Assembly (NCBI GenBank): GCA_947462335.1
Contig: OX381717.1
Coordinates: forward strand, 15,739,166-15,803,165
Direction of reading: 5' to 3'
DNA length: 64,000 nt
Source: Harmothoe impar
Lineage: Eukaryota; Annelida; Polychaeta; Phyllodocida; Polynoidae
Shown piece after piece: positions 9,602 through 19,905 of this stretch. How positions within the stretch are numbered: the first letter of the stretch is position 1; each line of letters starts with the position of its first letter. The translations under genes and the position numbers were made by a program. The notes beneath the pieces are model-generated. The model worked only from the letters and a program-made list of their open reading frames with translations, had not been told where the DNA came from and did no database searches.

Positions 9602-11831
9602 ATGGAGTCTACACCTCTTACAACTGAGGGGAGGGGTGGGGACGGTGGGGAGAGGACCAGTAGGTGGGACAACAAGCTGGACTTCTTCATGGCTGCTATA
9701 AGTTCTACTGTAGGCCTGGGAAACTTGTGGAGGTTCCCGTATATAGCCTACAGGAACGGTGGAGGTAAAGTTTCCTTTCTGCTAGAGCTAACAAATTAAA
9801 GCTAGTGGATTTTTATTAAATATCATGTATCCATCTGCTTTTGTGCATCGTCTTTTTTGCACTTATTTTATATAATCTTTTAATTGTCGAAATGATTTAA
9901 CCCCATGCTACTGAACCTGCTCTAAGTTGCATAATCATAATCAAAATAATTAAATGCCAATGTAGAATGGAATTCAATTGACTTATCGGCACCTTTTAAA
10001 TTGAATATTAGAAGAAGATATTTTGGAAAACTGTGAAAGAAACTAAAGCATAATGTATATCTTACCTTTGGTGTCATGATATGTAGATTGTACCATTGTG
10101 TGAATCCATTACAACCACGACATAAATGTTCTATCACAATATACCAGTAGCTCGTCACAGCATGGCACATCATGACACTAATTTATCCTTCAAGGAGCAT
10201 TCCTGATCCCCTACGTTCTGATGACGATCATTATCGGGTTCCCGCTGGTTACCCTGGAGCTGACACTAGGGCAGTATGGACGCAGGGGGCCTGTTGGGGT
10301 CTGGAACCTCTGTCCACTCTTTCAGGGTAAGCCTTATAAACATTTAGGGAGTGGGATTCTGTGCTGGCGCTCGACATTTTTCACCCCTAACCACTAGGTC
10401 AATAAGTCAGAGTGCATACACACCCTTTTATCGACCACAAATGTAATGAAAATATGTATATATAGAAGCACAAGGCAATTCTTCTCAGTCGGCTCTAATG
10501 GCTGTGTATGTGACTATTATACCACAGCGGGCATTGAAACACCTCTTGTTTACTACATACAGCTAGTGGTATAAATAAGTTTTAGGCCCTGCACCAAGCT
10601 GTAGCGGTATTCACTGGAGGGCTCCCTTCACTGTATTTTGCGTAAAGCTTGGTACTCGTCCTATAACTACTATGTATGATACATTGAGTAAAAGGCTATA
10701 AGCTTAAACATCATTTTTGTATAAGCTGCACCCCTTCTAGAGGGCAATTATATTATAAGCCATGATGGCAATATGACTTGTGTACTAGCATACACTGTTG
10801 TGGCTTCTACCTGGTGTTATGATAAATCATTCACAAACTATACAGGGAACTTTAGACTGACTGGCTTGCCAGAACTCCTAATAGGCCAATACGTCCAGAC
10901 AGTCATTGGTGGCATAAAAGAGTGTGAACGCTCTCCTATAGCATTTCCAGCTTTCACACCTGTCGAAACACACTATACCTGGGGTCCCATCACTATCAGA
11001 GGCGTAGGAAGCAAATCTTCATTGGGGGGGCCCAGGGGGGGGGGCACCCCAACCAGCTTTAAATACCAGATTTTAGGGACAATGGTGTGTATGCACGCTT
11101 GTATTGGAATTGTGTAAACAAGTAGTTTTGAGCCCCCTTTAATTCTGATTGGGGGGGGGGGGCAAGCAACTCTGCCCCCACTTTTTGTGTGAGAGGTACA
11201 ATTTGGGGAATGTATATATCTTATGATAGGGTCTTGTCAAATTTTTTTTTGGGGGGGGGGGGCGAAACATATTTGGGCCCCCCCTCCTCTGTGATTGGGG
11301 GGCCTGGACCCCCTGGCCCCCCTTTTCCTACGCCACTGACTATGGAGTTCAATTTTCCTAAAAAAGATCACACCATTCAGACAGATAAAAGTCAAACATA
11401 TTTGATGTGCCATCGAATACTCACTTCAGCCTGAGATACAAACTCACAACCTAAATCTGGGCCTAAATCATTTTTATATAGCCGATGTAATTGTATTTTC
11501 ATCTTTAGCATGAAGTGCTTATTAAGATCAAATTATTGCAGTGTATGCCTGCCTATGGTTTGAGTCAGATTTATGAGAATAGCTTTGACTTGAGGAACGA
11601 CACATAGTGGCCACTGTGGAGCTCCCGCTTGACTCTCTTTGCCTGATTTGGTTTGTGTAACTGTAACTGTCACTCTCTTCCATGCAGGTATTGGTTGGGG
11701 TATGTGCATTATGAACTTCCTGTGTACAACATACTATGTCATGTTGATGGCGTACTCCATATACTACTTCGCTGCCTCCTTCTCTTTCACCTTGCCCTGG
11801 ACAAGTTGTAACAATGCATGGAACACAGCCA
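9602..11831 (+). CDS. SLC6-family transporter, exons 1-3 (TM1-TM3)
   Basis: Exons 9602-9764, 10195-10326 and 11688-11831 are joined by GT-AG introns, all in phase 1. The product belongs to the SLC6 neurotransmitter:sodium symporters, plasma-membrane carriers that couple uptake of amino acids or related amines to Na+ (and usually Cl-). Exon 1 starts at an ATG with purine at -3 and encodes a short N-tail plus TM1 with the sodium/substrate motif VGLGNLWRFPY and YRNGGG. Exon 2 completes GGGAFLIPY and TM2, with the family signature LELTLGQYGRRGPVGVW. Exon 3 carries GIGWGM and TM3, then starts extracellular loop 2 with LPWTSCNNAWNT. The motifs look closest to the GABA/creatine/glycine group but substrate cannot be told. 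The 15 kb LTR retrotransposon lies in the next intron. No exon for the rest of loop 2 was found. Confidence 0.9.
10997..11338. mobile_element. Short TIR element in SLC6 intron 2
   Basis: Inverted ends CAGAGGCGTAGG / CCTACGCCACTG (one mismatch) bound 342 bp of G-runs and C-runs with no coding capacity. The flanks carry a 5-bp direct repeat ACTAT on both sides (10992-10996 and 11339-11343), consistent with a target-site duplication of a non-autonomous DNA transposon. Confidence 0.8.
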
Positions 11832-12144
11832 GTAAGTGCTGACAGAAAGGCATCCTCTTTTAAATCATAATTTAAATAAGAAAATTGATGAAGATGAATG
11901 AAATATGAAGATACTAAGAGTTACCAACTAGTGTTCACAGTGGTTCATGGGTTCGATATTATTCCCTCTTAAACATGATCTTTCCAGTATCACTTTCCTT
12001 CTCTCATTTTGGATAAAAGTGTGCATGCTTTTATTCCCCCATTGAAAACACACTAGAAAAGCCCATGGTTGGGGGTCATTGGATCCCTTTGTGATCTATT
12101 AACACCCACTGATGACATCTATTTGACCTTTATTCTCTAAATAT

Positions 12145-12922
12145 TGTAGTGGGTCGCCGCTGTACTATTTCTATGGAACCAGTTGGAGTTATATTTGGTA
12201 TATGTGTTGTCGTGTATCCAGGCCGCACTCCTGTCTACTGCCGAGTATAAGGTTATATAAGCCCACCTGAGGAATGGTGGAGCGCGGCCTGGTTATGTGC
12301 ATTGAGCCGTGACCGCCACGTGTCACCCGACATATCTCGGGTACGGTGTCGGCTCGGATGCACCGGCGCGTGGTTACCCGGAGTTCCTCGGGAACTCAAG
12401 TGTTTACGAGTAATGGAGAGAATTACATAACGACCAGTACATAAGACCTGGGGTTCTGCTAATCGAGGACCCAGTCTTGCTGCGCACTTCGGCCAGCTTG
12501 GCTGCTCCACAACAGAGCTTCCCTGAACTCTGTTGTACCTTTTAGGCCTAGTCCTGTCGCTGCTTCCACCTTGGTCACCCTGCGTCTTTCTCTGTTCCAC
12601 CCTCTGGGGGAACTAGAGGAGATAGACGCACTGGTGTACAACTCCGGGTACAGAACTCCCTCTGGGGGAGTCTGATCCAAGTGGAGTTAACCAAGATGGA
12701 AGAGAGCCTTGGAACTCGGGAATTATGTACTAGACCGTGAGCGTATACCTCCTGTATGTTCATATGACCACTGGTGTTCAGAAGCCTATTTGATTATTGC
12801 TATCCGTCTGTATGATTACGAGCCGTATGTCAGAATGAATAAAGTGTAATTTCTGAACAACCTATTTTCGAATCTGGAGTTTTTCATAGCAGATGTCTAT
12901 CTTAGAATAGCCAACAGCTACA
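12145..12922 (+). repeat. 5' LTR
   Basis: A 778-bp terminal repeat bounded by the 5-bp inverted repeat TGTAG/CTACA. A TATA box (TATATAA, 12254-12260) suggests transcription start near 12285, and AATAAA (12838-12843) is the probable polyadenylation signal. The 3' copy differs at least at two positions (near 12489 and 12527). Confidence 0.95.
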
Positions 12923-12923
12923 C

Positions 12924-12938
12924 TGGTGCCGTGACCAC
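12924..12938 (+). other. Primer-binding site
   Basis: TGGTGCCGTGACCAC begins one base after the LTR. TGG pairs with the CCA end of a tRNA, so the primer would be a tRNA ending ...GGTCACGGCACCA. I cannot name the isoacceptor from memory with confidence. Confidence 0.8.
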
Positions 12939-12943
12939 TTTGG

Positions 12944-12996
12944 GTAAGTATTGATTTACATTTATTTTTTTACTCTTCTTTCTGAAATTGAGAGGT
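12944..12996 (+). promoter_or_regulatory. Two candidate splice donors in the leader
   Basis: GG-GTAAGTA (GT at 12944) is a consensus donor placed just after the primer-binding site, and AG-GTAAGC (GT at 12995) follows 50 bp later. A donor here ahead of gag is the arrangement retroviruses use to make a spliced RNA for a downstream ORF. Here the natural partner would be an acceptor before ORF3. Confidence 0.5.
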
Positions 12997-13006
12997 AAGC
13001 TCTTAT

Positions 13007-13315
13007 ATGTTTGAACCAGAATTGGTAGGTTTCAAGGATAGCTATTACAGGTTGCTTTTGTGTGGTGAAGATATGTCAGATACAGAGGTACCTCCCCCGT
13101 CGGTTACTAACCAAGGGGAGGGGATGCGTCCTAGATTACGATCTAGGGTGAGGTTTAATGCTAGGCAGAAGGTACATACTTTCAATCAGAGTAGGGAAAT
13201 TGGACATGGAGGAGAGGAGGAGGCCCACGAGGTGAGATCTGAGGATTCACAAGGGGATCCTCCAGCAAAACGTCCAGCTCTAGAGCCAGATAGGGTTATG
13301 GAGGGACCTGTCTAG
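13007..13315 (+). CDS. Short ORF in gag frame, upstream of gag
   Basis: A 102-codon ORF starting at an ATG in the leader, in the same frame as gag and separated from it by one TAG (13313-13315). It is acidic and arginine-rich with no recognised domain (SRVRFNARQ, AKRPALEPD). Either gag really begins here and the TAG is a leaky or mutant stop, or this is a separate small leader protein. The open frame on both sides of the TAG favours the first. Confidence 0.5.
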   Translation: MFEPELVGFKDSYYRLLLCGEDMSDTEVPPPSVTNQGEGMRPRLRSRVRFNARQKVHTFNQSREIGHGGEEEAHEVRSEDSQGDPPAKRPALEPDRVMEGPV

Positions 13316-13360
13316 GTAGGGGACACCTCACGGGAGGATGTGACGCTTGGACAGGTGACC

Positions 13361-15898
13361 ATGGAAGATGCTGGGGAAGATAGTGACTCTAGTATACCTA
13401 GTCTGGAGGGTACAGTAGATGTACCAGTGAGATGGGAACGTAGACCAGTACCCACTGTAGAAGCAGTGGGAGGGACTAGAGTGGTAGTCCCAGTTAGTCA
13501 GGAAGGAGTTGAGGTTGTCAAAAGGGACGACCTAGAGGAAACTCCTGGGGAAGGGGAAGAGACAGCTGAGGTAATCTCCAGAGGAGATAAGCTGTTCCCG
13601 GATCCTTTTACATTGACAATACGTGGTCTAGAGGTTCCGCCTTATGAGCCCAGGGGAAGGTTGAGCCTGGAGGACATAAGGACGCTCCGATTGAGAAAAG
13701 AGCACGAGCATATGAAGGAAGGGATAAGGCTAGAGGAAGAATCCCTCAGGAAGCTGAAGGAAGAAAGGGAAGCTTTTGAAAAGAGTTTTTTGGCAAAAAG
13801 GGCAGGAAACATTGGGGAACATGCAGCTCAGATCAAACATCTGGAACAGATTTCTGTCAATGTGGGTCTACTTGAGGGTACTGAAGTCAGACTGAAGTCT
13901 GAAACAGAAAAGCTAGTGGTGCGGAATAAAGAAATTAGTTCCGAGATTCTAGCAAGACAGTTACAAGTAGCGCAGTATGATGAGTTGTTGAAGAAGCAGG
14001 ATAGTAAGCTGGGAGAGTTAGAGGCGCTAGCTCAACAAGCTGAAAATCACATGGTGAATAAGCTAGAACCAAAAGGGACGAAGGAAATTGGGGACCCGGT
14101 GGGAAAGGCGCAAGAGGTGTCTAGAGATGAGACCTTTGTGACTGCCGACGAGCCCTCAGTAGTTATAGTCAATACGGTGGAGGAGGTAGTGAAACCACCT
14201 GTCACTGAGGATCTAGATAGTTCCATGGTGATACATACAGCAGATATGTTATCCAGTGTGAATGGACACTCATCGATGCATGGCAGTAAGTTTGATAAGA
14301 ATGAGGAGTTCATGTTAGAACTGTGTGGTAGAGTTGAAAAACTGTTTCAGGAGAAGTTAGATTGCTTTCTTGAAGAAACAGAATCAGTGAGTGTGGAGAA
14401 TGACACTAAGGGAGTAAAAGGAGACGTTCCGGTAGCCCAGGCTACAGGGAATAAGCCTCCTGTGGGACCAGTTAACACTGCTCCAGCTCCAGGTGCTCAT
14501 TCTACTCCAGCTCCAGGGACAAGGCAAGTTCCTACAGTTCCGGTAAATGTGTCTACGGTAGGTAGACCAGGTTTGCCCGGTGGAGCATACATGAATGCTC
14601 GGCCGCCAGGTCAAGGGAATCTGGCCGGGCCTAACACCTCCTACGGGGGATGGGGCAATGTGGGACCGGATAACTGTTATGGGAACGCGAGGCCTATGTT
14701 CACTATACCACCTCCCCCATTACCTGGCAGTCATGTAACTCCAGGAAGCATGTATACACCAAGGACCGGAGGTACTAATCAGAGTGGGACACCCTATCAA
14801 CATAGGGGAAATATGTCAATGGAAGATGAGGCAGTGTTCCAGAGCAATCCAGCAATTAGAAGATTGGGGATTGATGCGGTACCGAATGAAGTGGGGAACT
14901 TTAAGGCAGTGGACTATGCTTTGAGTCAGGCTGATATACCGTTGAGAACGGGGATGACACCTGTGAGGAAGCAGGCGATCAAGATGAAGCAGTATGATGG
15001 CTCGGTTCCATGGAGAAAATGGTTCACACGATTTTCAGCAGATATGAGACATAATGGTTGGGAAGGCGATGAGTGCCTTGCAGCTTTGTCATGGTGTCTG
15101 CGGGATGGTCCTGGTGATCTCGCCCTAACAAGCTTTGAATTAAGCGGGGGAAGAACGTACAAGGGATTAGTGGAAACAGCTTCATGGGCTTTAGGTTCCA
15201 CATCCGGTGCGGATCCCGCATCTGAGCTAGAGGCAAGAGTTCAGAAGCCCGGTGAAGGGCACAGACAGTTTGGAATGGCTCTCAGAGTGCTAGCAGCAGA
15301 AGCATTTGCATCTATGAGTCCAAGTGATCCATGGCTGGTAAGGAAGTTGTCCAGCCTGTATATAGATGGACTTAAAGACGAAAGATTGTCGAGCGAGATT
15401 GCTTCACAGTGGAAGACCACTATGTCACTAGCAGATATCTTCGAGCTTACGGAAGATGCTCTGAGAAAGAGGAAGCTGTTGAAAACTGTAGAGGCAGCCC
15501 CTGTAGCAGTAATAGAGATGCCCGTAGAAGAGGTTGAACTGACTACAGAGGGAGTGCAAGAGGTGGCAGCAATAGATCCTAAATGGAAAGGACGTCGTTC
15601 TTTTTATGTAAGACGAAAGGTTCCGGGATCAGACGCTCAAGCGCCAGAGGAGGGTGCATTGAAGACCATGATCGGAAAAGTCATGGAGGAGCGTAGTAAG
15701 GCTGAGAAGGCTGAAAAGGTCGCAACTCGTGGTCGCGGTAAGGGGAAACCCAACAAAGACACGAAATGCTATAATTGTGGGAAGAAGGGTCACTTTGCAA
15801 GGACATGTTGGTCCAAGGATACTAAGAATGTATCATCGGTCGAGAAACAAAAAAACGGACCCTCTTCTGACCAAAGCCCACCACCGACGGAAAACTAA
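13361..15898 (+). CDS. gag: Gypsy element Gag
   Basis: Gag forms the particle and binds the element RNA. From the first ATG of the long frame, the protein has an acidic N-terminus and a charged coiled-coil region (about nt 13670-14050). A serine/glycine/proline-rich linker follows (nt 14420-14820), then a capsid-like region (nt 14940-15480; WRKWFTRFSADM, PGDLALTSF, the LEARVQKPGE segment and EDALRKRK). The C-terminus has one zinc knuckle, CYNCGKKGHFARTC (CX2CX4HX4C, from nt 15767), after a basic stretch. At about 846 codons it is longer than most gypsy Gags because of the N-terminal coiled coil. It ends at TAA (15896-15898), overlapping the pol frame by 28 bases. Confidence 0.88.
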   Translation: MEDAGEDSDSSIPSLEGTVDVPVRWERRPVPTVEAVGGTRVVVPVSQEGVEVVKRDDLEETPGEGEETAEVISRGDKLFPDPFTLTIRGLEVPPYEPRGRLSLEDIRTLRLRKEHEHMKEGIRLEEESLRKLKEEREAFEKSFLAKRAGNIGEHAAQIKHLEQISVNVGLLEGTEVRLKSETEKLVVRNKEISSEILARQLQVAQYDELLKKQDSKLGELEALAQQAENHMVNKLEPKGTKEIGDPVGKAQEVSRDETFVTADEPSVVIVNTVEEVVKPPVTEDLDSSMVIHTADMLSSVNGHSSMHGSKFDKNEEFMLELCGRVEKLFQEKLDCFLEETESVSVENDTKGVKGDVPVAQATGNKPPVGPVNTAPAPGAHSTPAPGTRQVPTVPVNVSTVGRPGLPGGAYMNARPPGQGNLAGPNTSYGGWGNVGPDNCYGNARPMFTIPPPPLPGSHVTPGSMYTPRTGGTNQSGTPYQHRGNMSMEDEAVFQSNPAIRRLGIDAVPNEVGNFKAVDYALSQADIPLRTGMTPVRKQAIKMKQYDGSVPWRKWFTRFSADMRHNGWEGDECLAALSWCLRDGPGDLALTSFELSGGRTYKGLVETASWALGSTSGADPASELEARVQKPGEGHRQFGMALRVLAAEAFASMSPSDPWLVRKLSSLYIDGLKDERLSSEIASQWKTTMSLADIFELTEDALRKRKLLKTVEAAPVAVIEMPVEEVELTTEGVQEVAAIDPKWKGRRSFYVRRKVPGSDAQAPEEGALKTMIGKVMEERSKAEKAEKVATRGRGKGKPNKDTKCYNCGKKGHFARTCWSKDTKNVSSVEKQKNGPSSDQSPPPTEN

Positions 15899-18800
15899 CA
15901 GGGGTTGTTGTCGATGACAAGATAACAACCCCACCTGTGATTGTCAAAGGTACTATCAGGGGAGAATCAAAAGATTCCATTTCATGGGAACCGCTGGGGT
16001 TAGCCGCACCTGAGTCTGATCCGCCAGGTGGAGATGGGCCCCAGGGAACGGACGAGAAAGGTGTTGAAGATTTAGCTCATCTGGACACCGTCCGCAGAAT
16101 TGAGTTGGCGGAAGAAGTAGAAAGGTTTTGTGCTTCGCGACTCAAACCCGATGATCCTATAGTTAAGTTTCTCAACTCGAGGGGATATGACTTGGGCGGT
16201 GAAGCTGGAATCCAGAGATTTGCCTTGCAACCTTCTCCTTTACAAGGGAAGAGATGGTACTTGCCTGTGCAGATTCAGGGCTGCTCGGGGGAATTTCTGA
16301 TCGATACTGGAGCTAGTCACTCCATGATGGGTCACCATTTCTTCAAGAAGCTCGCAGGTCTGTCGACTAACCCTGTGGGGTCTGGGTCGGTCAGAAGTGC
16401 TGATGGGTCTCATATGCGGACACATGGCAGACAGGTGATACCCTTTTGGGTGAATCAACATTCATTTGTTGTTTCAACAACTGTAGCTGAATTGACGGAT
16501 GAGGGAATCTTGGGAGTAGATTTTTGTTCTCTGTATGGAGCGGTATTGGATAGTGTGACAGGGGAACTCACTCTTCGGTATCCACAAGAGATGAAGGTCC
16601 AGTGTGTACTCCGCCGGATTTCAGGCGTCTCGTCTGTCTCTCAGACAGTACGAATTCCTCCCCGCCATATGTGCAATGTAGTTGTATACTGCCGGGAAAT
16701 GGAATTTGACCGCATGGGGGTGGTGGAACCGAATCAGCAGCATTTGAGTAAGCTGGGGTTGGTTTCCACCAGTGCCTTAGTGCAGAGTTCAAGACGAACA
16801 GTAGTACCAGTCAGTAATATGACTTTTCAGGATGTGTACCTGGAAAAAGGGACGACCTTTGGGGACGTAACATATGCTGACGTGGTAGGAAGAGCTGACT
16901 CACCAGAAGTAGAGTTAGCAGTAAAGAGAGCAGTGGAAATAGGAGCTTTGGATCCAGTTATGCCAGTGGTATTGCAAGACACTGGGGAGCAGGATAGGAA
17001 GGAAGGATATGGATTGCCACTGCATCTTTTACCGTTAGTGACAGATAGCCACTTGGAGACGGAAGAGGACAAACAGAGTCTGGCTCAGCTATTATGCGAG
17101 AATGCAGACTTGTTCTCCGCTCCAGGGGAGCAATTGGGTAGAACTGACCGAGTAACTCATCGGATAGACACCGGTTCTAGCCCACCATTGCGCTTGCCAT
17201 ACCGGCGCCTCCCGTTGTCTAAGAAGCAGGCATTGGAGGATGAGGTGGACAAGATGTTAGGGGAAGGGATAATAAGGCCCTCAGATAGTCCATGGGCTAG
17301 TCCGGTGGTAATGGTTACCAAAAAGGATGGCACCTGTCGGTTCTGTATAGATTACAGGAGACTAAATGGGATTACGAGGAAGAATGCCTACCCCTTGCCA
17401 CGCATTGACGAAAGTCTGGATTCCTTGGGAGGCAATCACTGGTTTAGTACCTTAGATCTCCAGTCAGGGTACTGGCAGATTGGGATGCACCCAGAGGATA
17501 AGGAAAAGACAGCATTCACAACCCACAGGGGGTTGTTCGAGTTCAATGTAATGCCATTTGGCTTATGCAATGCTCCGGCTACTTTCGAGAATATGATGGA
17601 GACAATGCTAAGGGGATTGTTGTGGAAAAACTGTCTAGTTTATCTAGACGACATCATAGTTTTCGGGAAAACTCGGGAGGAGTGTCTATCAAATTTGAAC
17701 AAGGTGATGGATCGACTGAGATCCTACAACCTTAGACTGAAAGCTAAGAAATGCAAGTTCTTCAGGCAATCAGTGGAATATCTGGGCCGAATAGTCAGTG
17801 GCACAGGTATTTCGGCGGATCCAGGGAAATTAGAGGCTGTAGCTAATTGGGCAACGCCAAAAGACCAGAAAGAAGTGAGGTCATTTTTGGGTTTTTGCTC
17901 ATACTACCGCGATTTCATTCCCGGATTTGCTGAGGTGTCGGCTCCATTACAGGCGCTGGTAGTAGGAAAAAGGAAGGGAATGTTGAAGCTACCTCCGTTT
18001 ATTTGGACGGAATTAGCTGGACAGGCTTTTCAGAAGCTGAAGGAGTTATTCACGGTAACTCCTGTGCTGAGCTATCCTACTGAGGGTGATCAGTTCATCC
18101 TGGACACCGACGCTAGCAACGATAGCATAGGCGCTGTCTTATCCCAAGTGCAAGAGGGTAGGGAAGTGCCCTTGGCATTTGCTAGCAACAGCTTGAGTAA
18201 AACTCAACGCAATTATTGCACCACCAAGAGAGAGTTGTTGGCCATAGTAGTATACACAAAGAAATTCCGCCATTATTTGTATGGTGGGAATTTTATTCTA
18301 CGAACAGACCATTCATCCTTGAGATGGCTCCTTAATTTCAAGGAGGCAGATGGGATGATGGGCAGATGGATCTCCGCGTTGTCTGAATTAGGGATAGAGA
18401 ATACCCAGATTCAGCATCGGAGCGGAGTGAAGCACGTGAATGCGGATTGTTTGTCTAGGAGACCAATCCGAAGATGTGCAAGAATGGACTGTGAAGACTG
18501 TGGCATACATAACGCGTTGGTGGCTCCAATAATGAATTTTGATCCGGCCTGGGAAGAGAACTTGGTGTTTTGGTCGGCGGAGTCCATACTTGAAGCTCAG
18601 CAGGAGGACGATGGTATCAATATGATACGGAATCTGATCCTGGAGAGAGCTGCTCGTCCCGTCAGACCTGCTCTGTCATTAGAATGTGTGAAAGTAAGGA
18701 ACTTAGTGGGCCAATGGTCGCAGTTGGTAGTGCGAGACGGCCTATTGTGTAGATGGAAAACTCTTGAAGGCAAAGCCAGAAGAAGGCTACAGATAGTCTT

Positions 18801-19905
18801 GTCAGCTTCTCTGAGATGGGAAGTATTCGAGTTTTTCCATGGTCATCAGACTTCCGCTCATTTTGGCAGGAAACGGACTTTGGACAAACTAGCGAGGAGA
18901 TATTACTGGCCTGGGATGTCTAAGGACGTAATACGTTGGTTGAGTGAATGCCCGACGTGTTGCCTGGTGAAGCCGGGCCCTGGGAAAGGTAAAACATCTC
19001 TCAGACAGGAACTGTTCGGAGTCAGATTTGCGAGGATAGCCATTGATATAATCACTGGCTTCCAGACAACTCCAAACTCCAACGTGTGCATGATGGTGGT
19101 ACAAGACTACTATACAAAGTACGTGAAGGTGATCCCAATGAAGGATCACACGGCATTAACTTGCGCACAAGCTTTGGTTGAGGAGTGGGTACTAACATTT
19201 GGCGCACCTCTCATGTTACATTCAGACCAGGGTAGGGAGTTTGAATCGCGTCTCTTTCAGGGGATGCTGGAAGAATTGGCCATAGTTAAGACACGCACTA
19301 ATCCGTACCGACCGCAGTCGGATGGGATGGTTGAGAGATTCAACCGCACGTTGATTCAGGGGCTGACCACACTGGTTAATTCTAATCAGGATGACTGGGA
19401 CACGTTTTCCCAGTATGTGGCTCATGCATACAACGGTACGGTGCATGCTTCAACTGGCTGCACTCCTAACAGCTTGGTATTTGGATCTGAGATCATAATG
19501 CCTGCAGATTTGGTCTTTGGCAGTGTACTGCGGAGAAAGGATGTCCCATGCCGTGTGGCATTTGCGGAATCTCTGCGTAGAGAATTGCGGGAAGGCTATA
19601 CATTGGTGAGAGGCCATTTGAAGAAAGCGGCCATCCATCAGAAAGTAGGGTATGATACAGGCTTGAGAGAGAGGAAGTATGTAGTTGGACAGAAGGTGGT
19701 GAGATTGAAGCCACCTGTACATGGAAAAATCTCGAAAGGTTGGGATGGGCCATTTGAGGTGACAAAAGTAATATCGGATGTTACTGTGTTGTTGAAAAAT
19801 GTGAAAGGCAAGATAGTTGCAGGCCATGTGGATCGCCTGAAGCCTTGGCTAGGTCGCCGGCCCGGCGATGAGAATGAGCCTTTGGTAGAAGTGCCCATGC
19901 CCTAA
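15871..19905 (+). CDS. pol: Gypsy element Pol: protease, RT, RNase H, integrase
   Basis: The frame opens after a TGA at 15868 and has no early ATG, so I begin it at the overlap with gag. Domains in order: an aspartic protease with FLIDTGAS (about nt 16295-16318), then the reverse transcriptase with FSTLDLQSGYWQI and the YLDD box at 17641-17652. RNase H follows with DTDASN (about nt 18102), TKRELL and RTDHSSLRWL. The integrase has an HHCC zinc region (HGHQTSAHFG...CPTCC). Its catalytic triad is D (19044), D (19225) and E (19333), giving D-x59-D-x35-E. A GPY/F module (KGWDGPFEV, nt 19735-19760) ends the protein. No chromodomain is visible. All catalytic residues are present, so the enzyme set looks intact. 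Assignment to Ty3/gypsy rests on integrase lying after RNase H. Confidence 0.93.
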   Translation, partial: PKPTTDGKLTGVVVDDKITTPPVIVKGTIRGESKDSISWEPLGLAAPESDPPGGDGPQGTDEKGVEDLAHLDTVRRIELAEEVERFCASRLKPDDPIVKFLNSRGYDLGGEAGIQRFALQPSPLQGKRWYLPVQIQGCSGEFLIDTGASHSMMGHHFFKKLAGLSTNPVGSGSVRSADGSHMRTHGRQVIPFWVNQHSFVVSTTVAELTDEGILGVDFCSLYGAVLDSVTGELTLRYPQEMKVQCVLRRISGVSSVSQTVRIPPRHMCNVVVYCREMEFDRMGVVEPNQQHLSKLGLVSTSALVQSSRRTVVPVSNMTFQDVYLEKGTTFGDVTYADVVGRADSPEVELAVKRAVEIGALDPVMPVVLQDTGEQDRKEGYGLPLHLLPLVTDSHLETEEDKQSLAQLLCENADLFSAPGEQLGRTDRVTHRIDTGSSPPLRLPYRRLPLSKKQALEDEVDKMLGEGIIRPSDSPWASPVVMVTKKDGTCRFCIDYRRLNGITRKNAYPLPRIDESLDSLGGNHWFSTLDLQSGYWQIGMHPEDKEKTAFTTHRGLFEFNVMPFGLCNAPATFENMMETMLRGLLWKNCLVYLDDIIVFGKTREECLSNLNKVMDRLRSYNLRLKAKKCKFFRQSVEYLGRIVSGTGISADPGKLEAVANWATPKDQKEVRSFLGFCSYYRDFIPGFAEVSAPLQALVVGKRKGMLKLPPFIWTELAGQAFQKLKELFTVTPVLSYPTEGDQFILDTDASNDSIGAVLSQVQEGREVPLAFASNSLSKTQRNYCTTKRELLAIVVYTKKFRHYLYGGNFILRTDHSSLRWLLNFKEADGMMGRWISALSELGIENTQIQHRSGVKHVNADCLSRRPIRRCARMDCEDCGIHNALVAPIMNFDPAWEENLVFWSAESILEAQQEDDGINMIRNLILERAARPVRPALSLECVKVRNLVGQWSQLVVRDGLLCRWKTLEGKARRRLQIVLSASLRWEVFEFFHGHQTSAHFGRKRTLDKLARRYYWPGMSKDVIRWLSECPTCCLVKPGPGKGKTSLRQELFGVRFARIAIDIITGFQTTPNSNVCMMVVQDYYTKYVKVIPMKDHTALTCAQALVEEWVLTFGAPLMLHSDQGREFESRLFQGMLEELAIVKTRTNPYRPQSDGMVERFNRTLIQGLTTLVNSNQDDWDTFSQYVAHAYNGTVHASTGCTPNSLVFGSEIIMPADLVFGSVLRRKDVPCRVAFAESLRRELREGYTLVRGHLKKAAIHQKVGYDTGLRERKYVVGQKVVRLKPPVHGKISKGWDGPFEVTKVISDVTVLLKNVKGKIVAGHVDRLKPWLGRRPGDENEPLVEVPMP
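15889..15932 (+). promoter_or_regulatory. Probable -1 ribosomal frameshift signal, gag-pol
   Basis: Gag is in frame 2 and the pol frame is open from 15871 in frame 1, so pol needs a -1 shift. At the gag end GGAAAAC (15889-15895) is read G-GAA-AAC. The A-site AAC can re-pair on AAA and the P-site Glu tRNA on GGA with a U-G wobble. After a 5-base spacer comes a hairpin: GGGGTTGTTGTC (15901-15912) pairs with GATAACAACCCC (15921-15932), 12 bp with one G-T pair and an 8-base loop. The heptamer is not the canonical XXXYYYZ, which lowers certainty. Confidence 0.65.

Noticed and set aside
10773..11117. Open frame in SLC6 intron 2 with STWCYDKSFTNYTGNF, resembling a loop-2 sequence with a glycosylation site
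   Set aside because: It lies before exon 3 (TM3), the wrong order for loop 2, has no good splice sites in phase, and its downstream half runs into the TIR element at 10997.
12253..12763. Minus-strand ORFs in both LTRs
   Set aside because: They recur only because the LTRs are repeated; no domain, and they cover the TATA box and R region.
18889..19898. Minus-strand ORFs opposite the integrase
   Set aside because: Shadows of a well-conserved coding region; no start, domain or context of their own.
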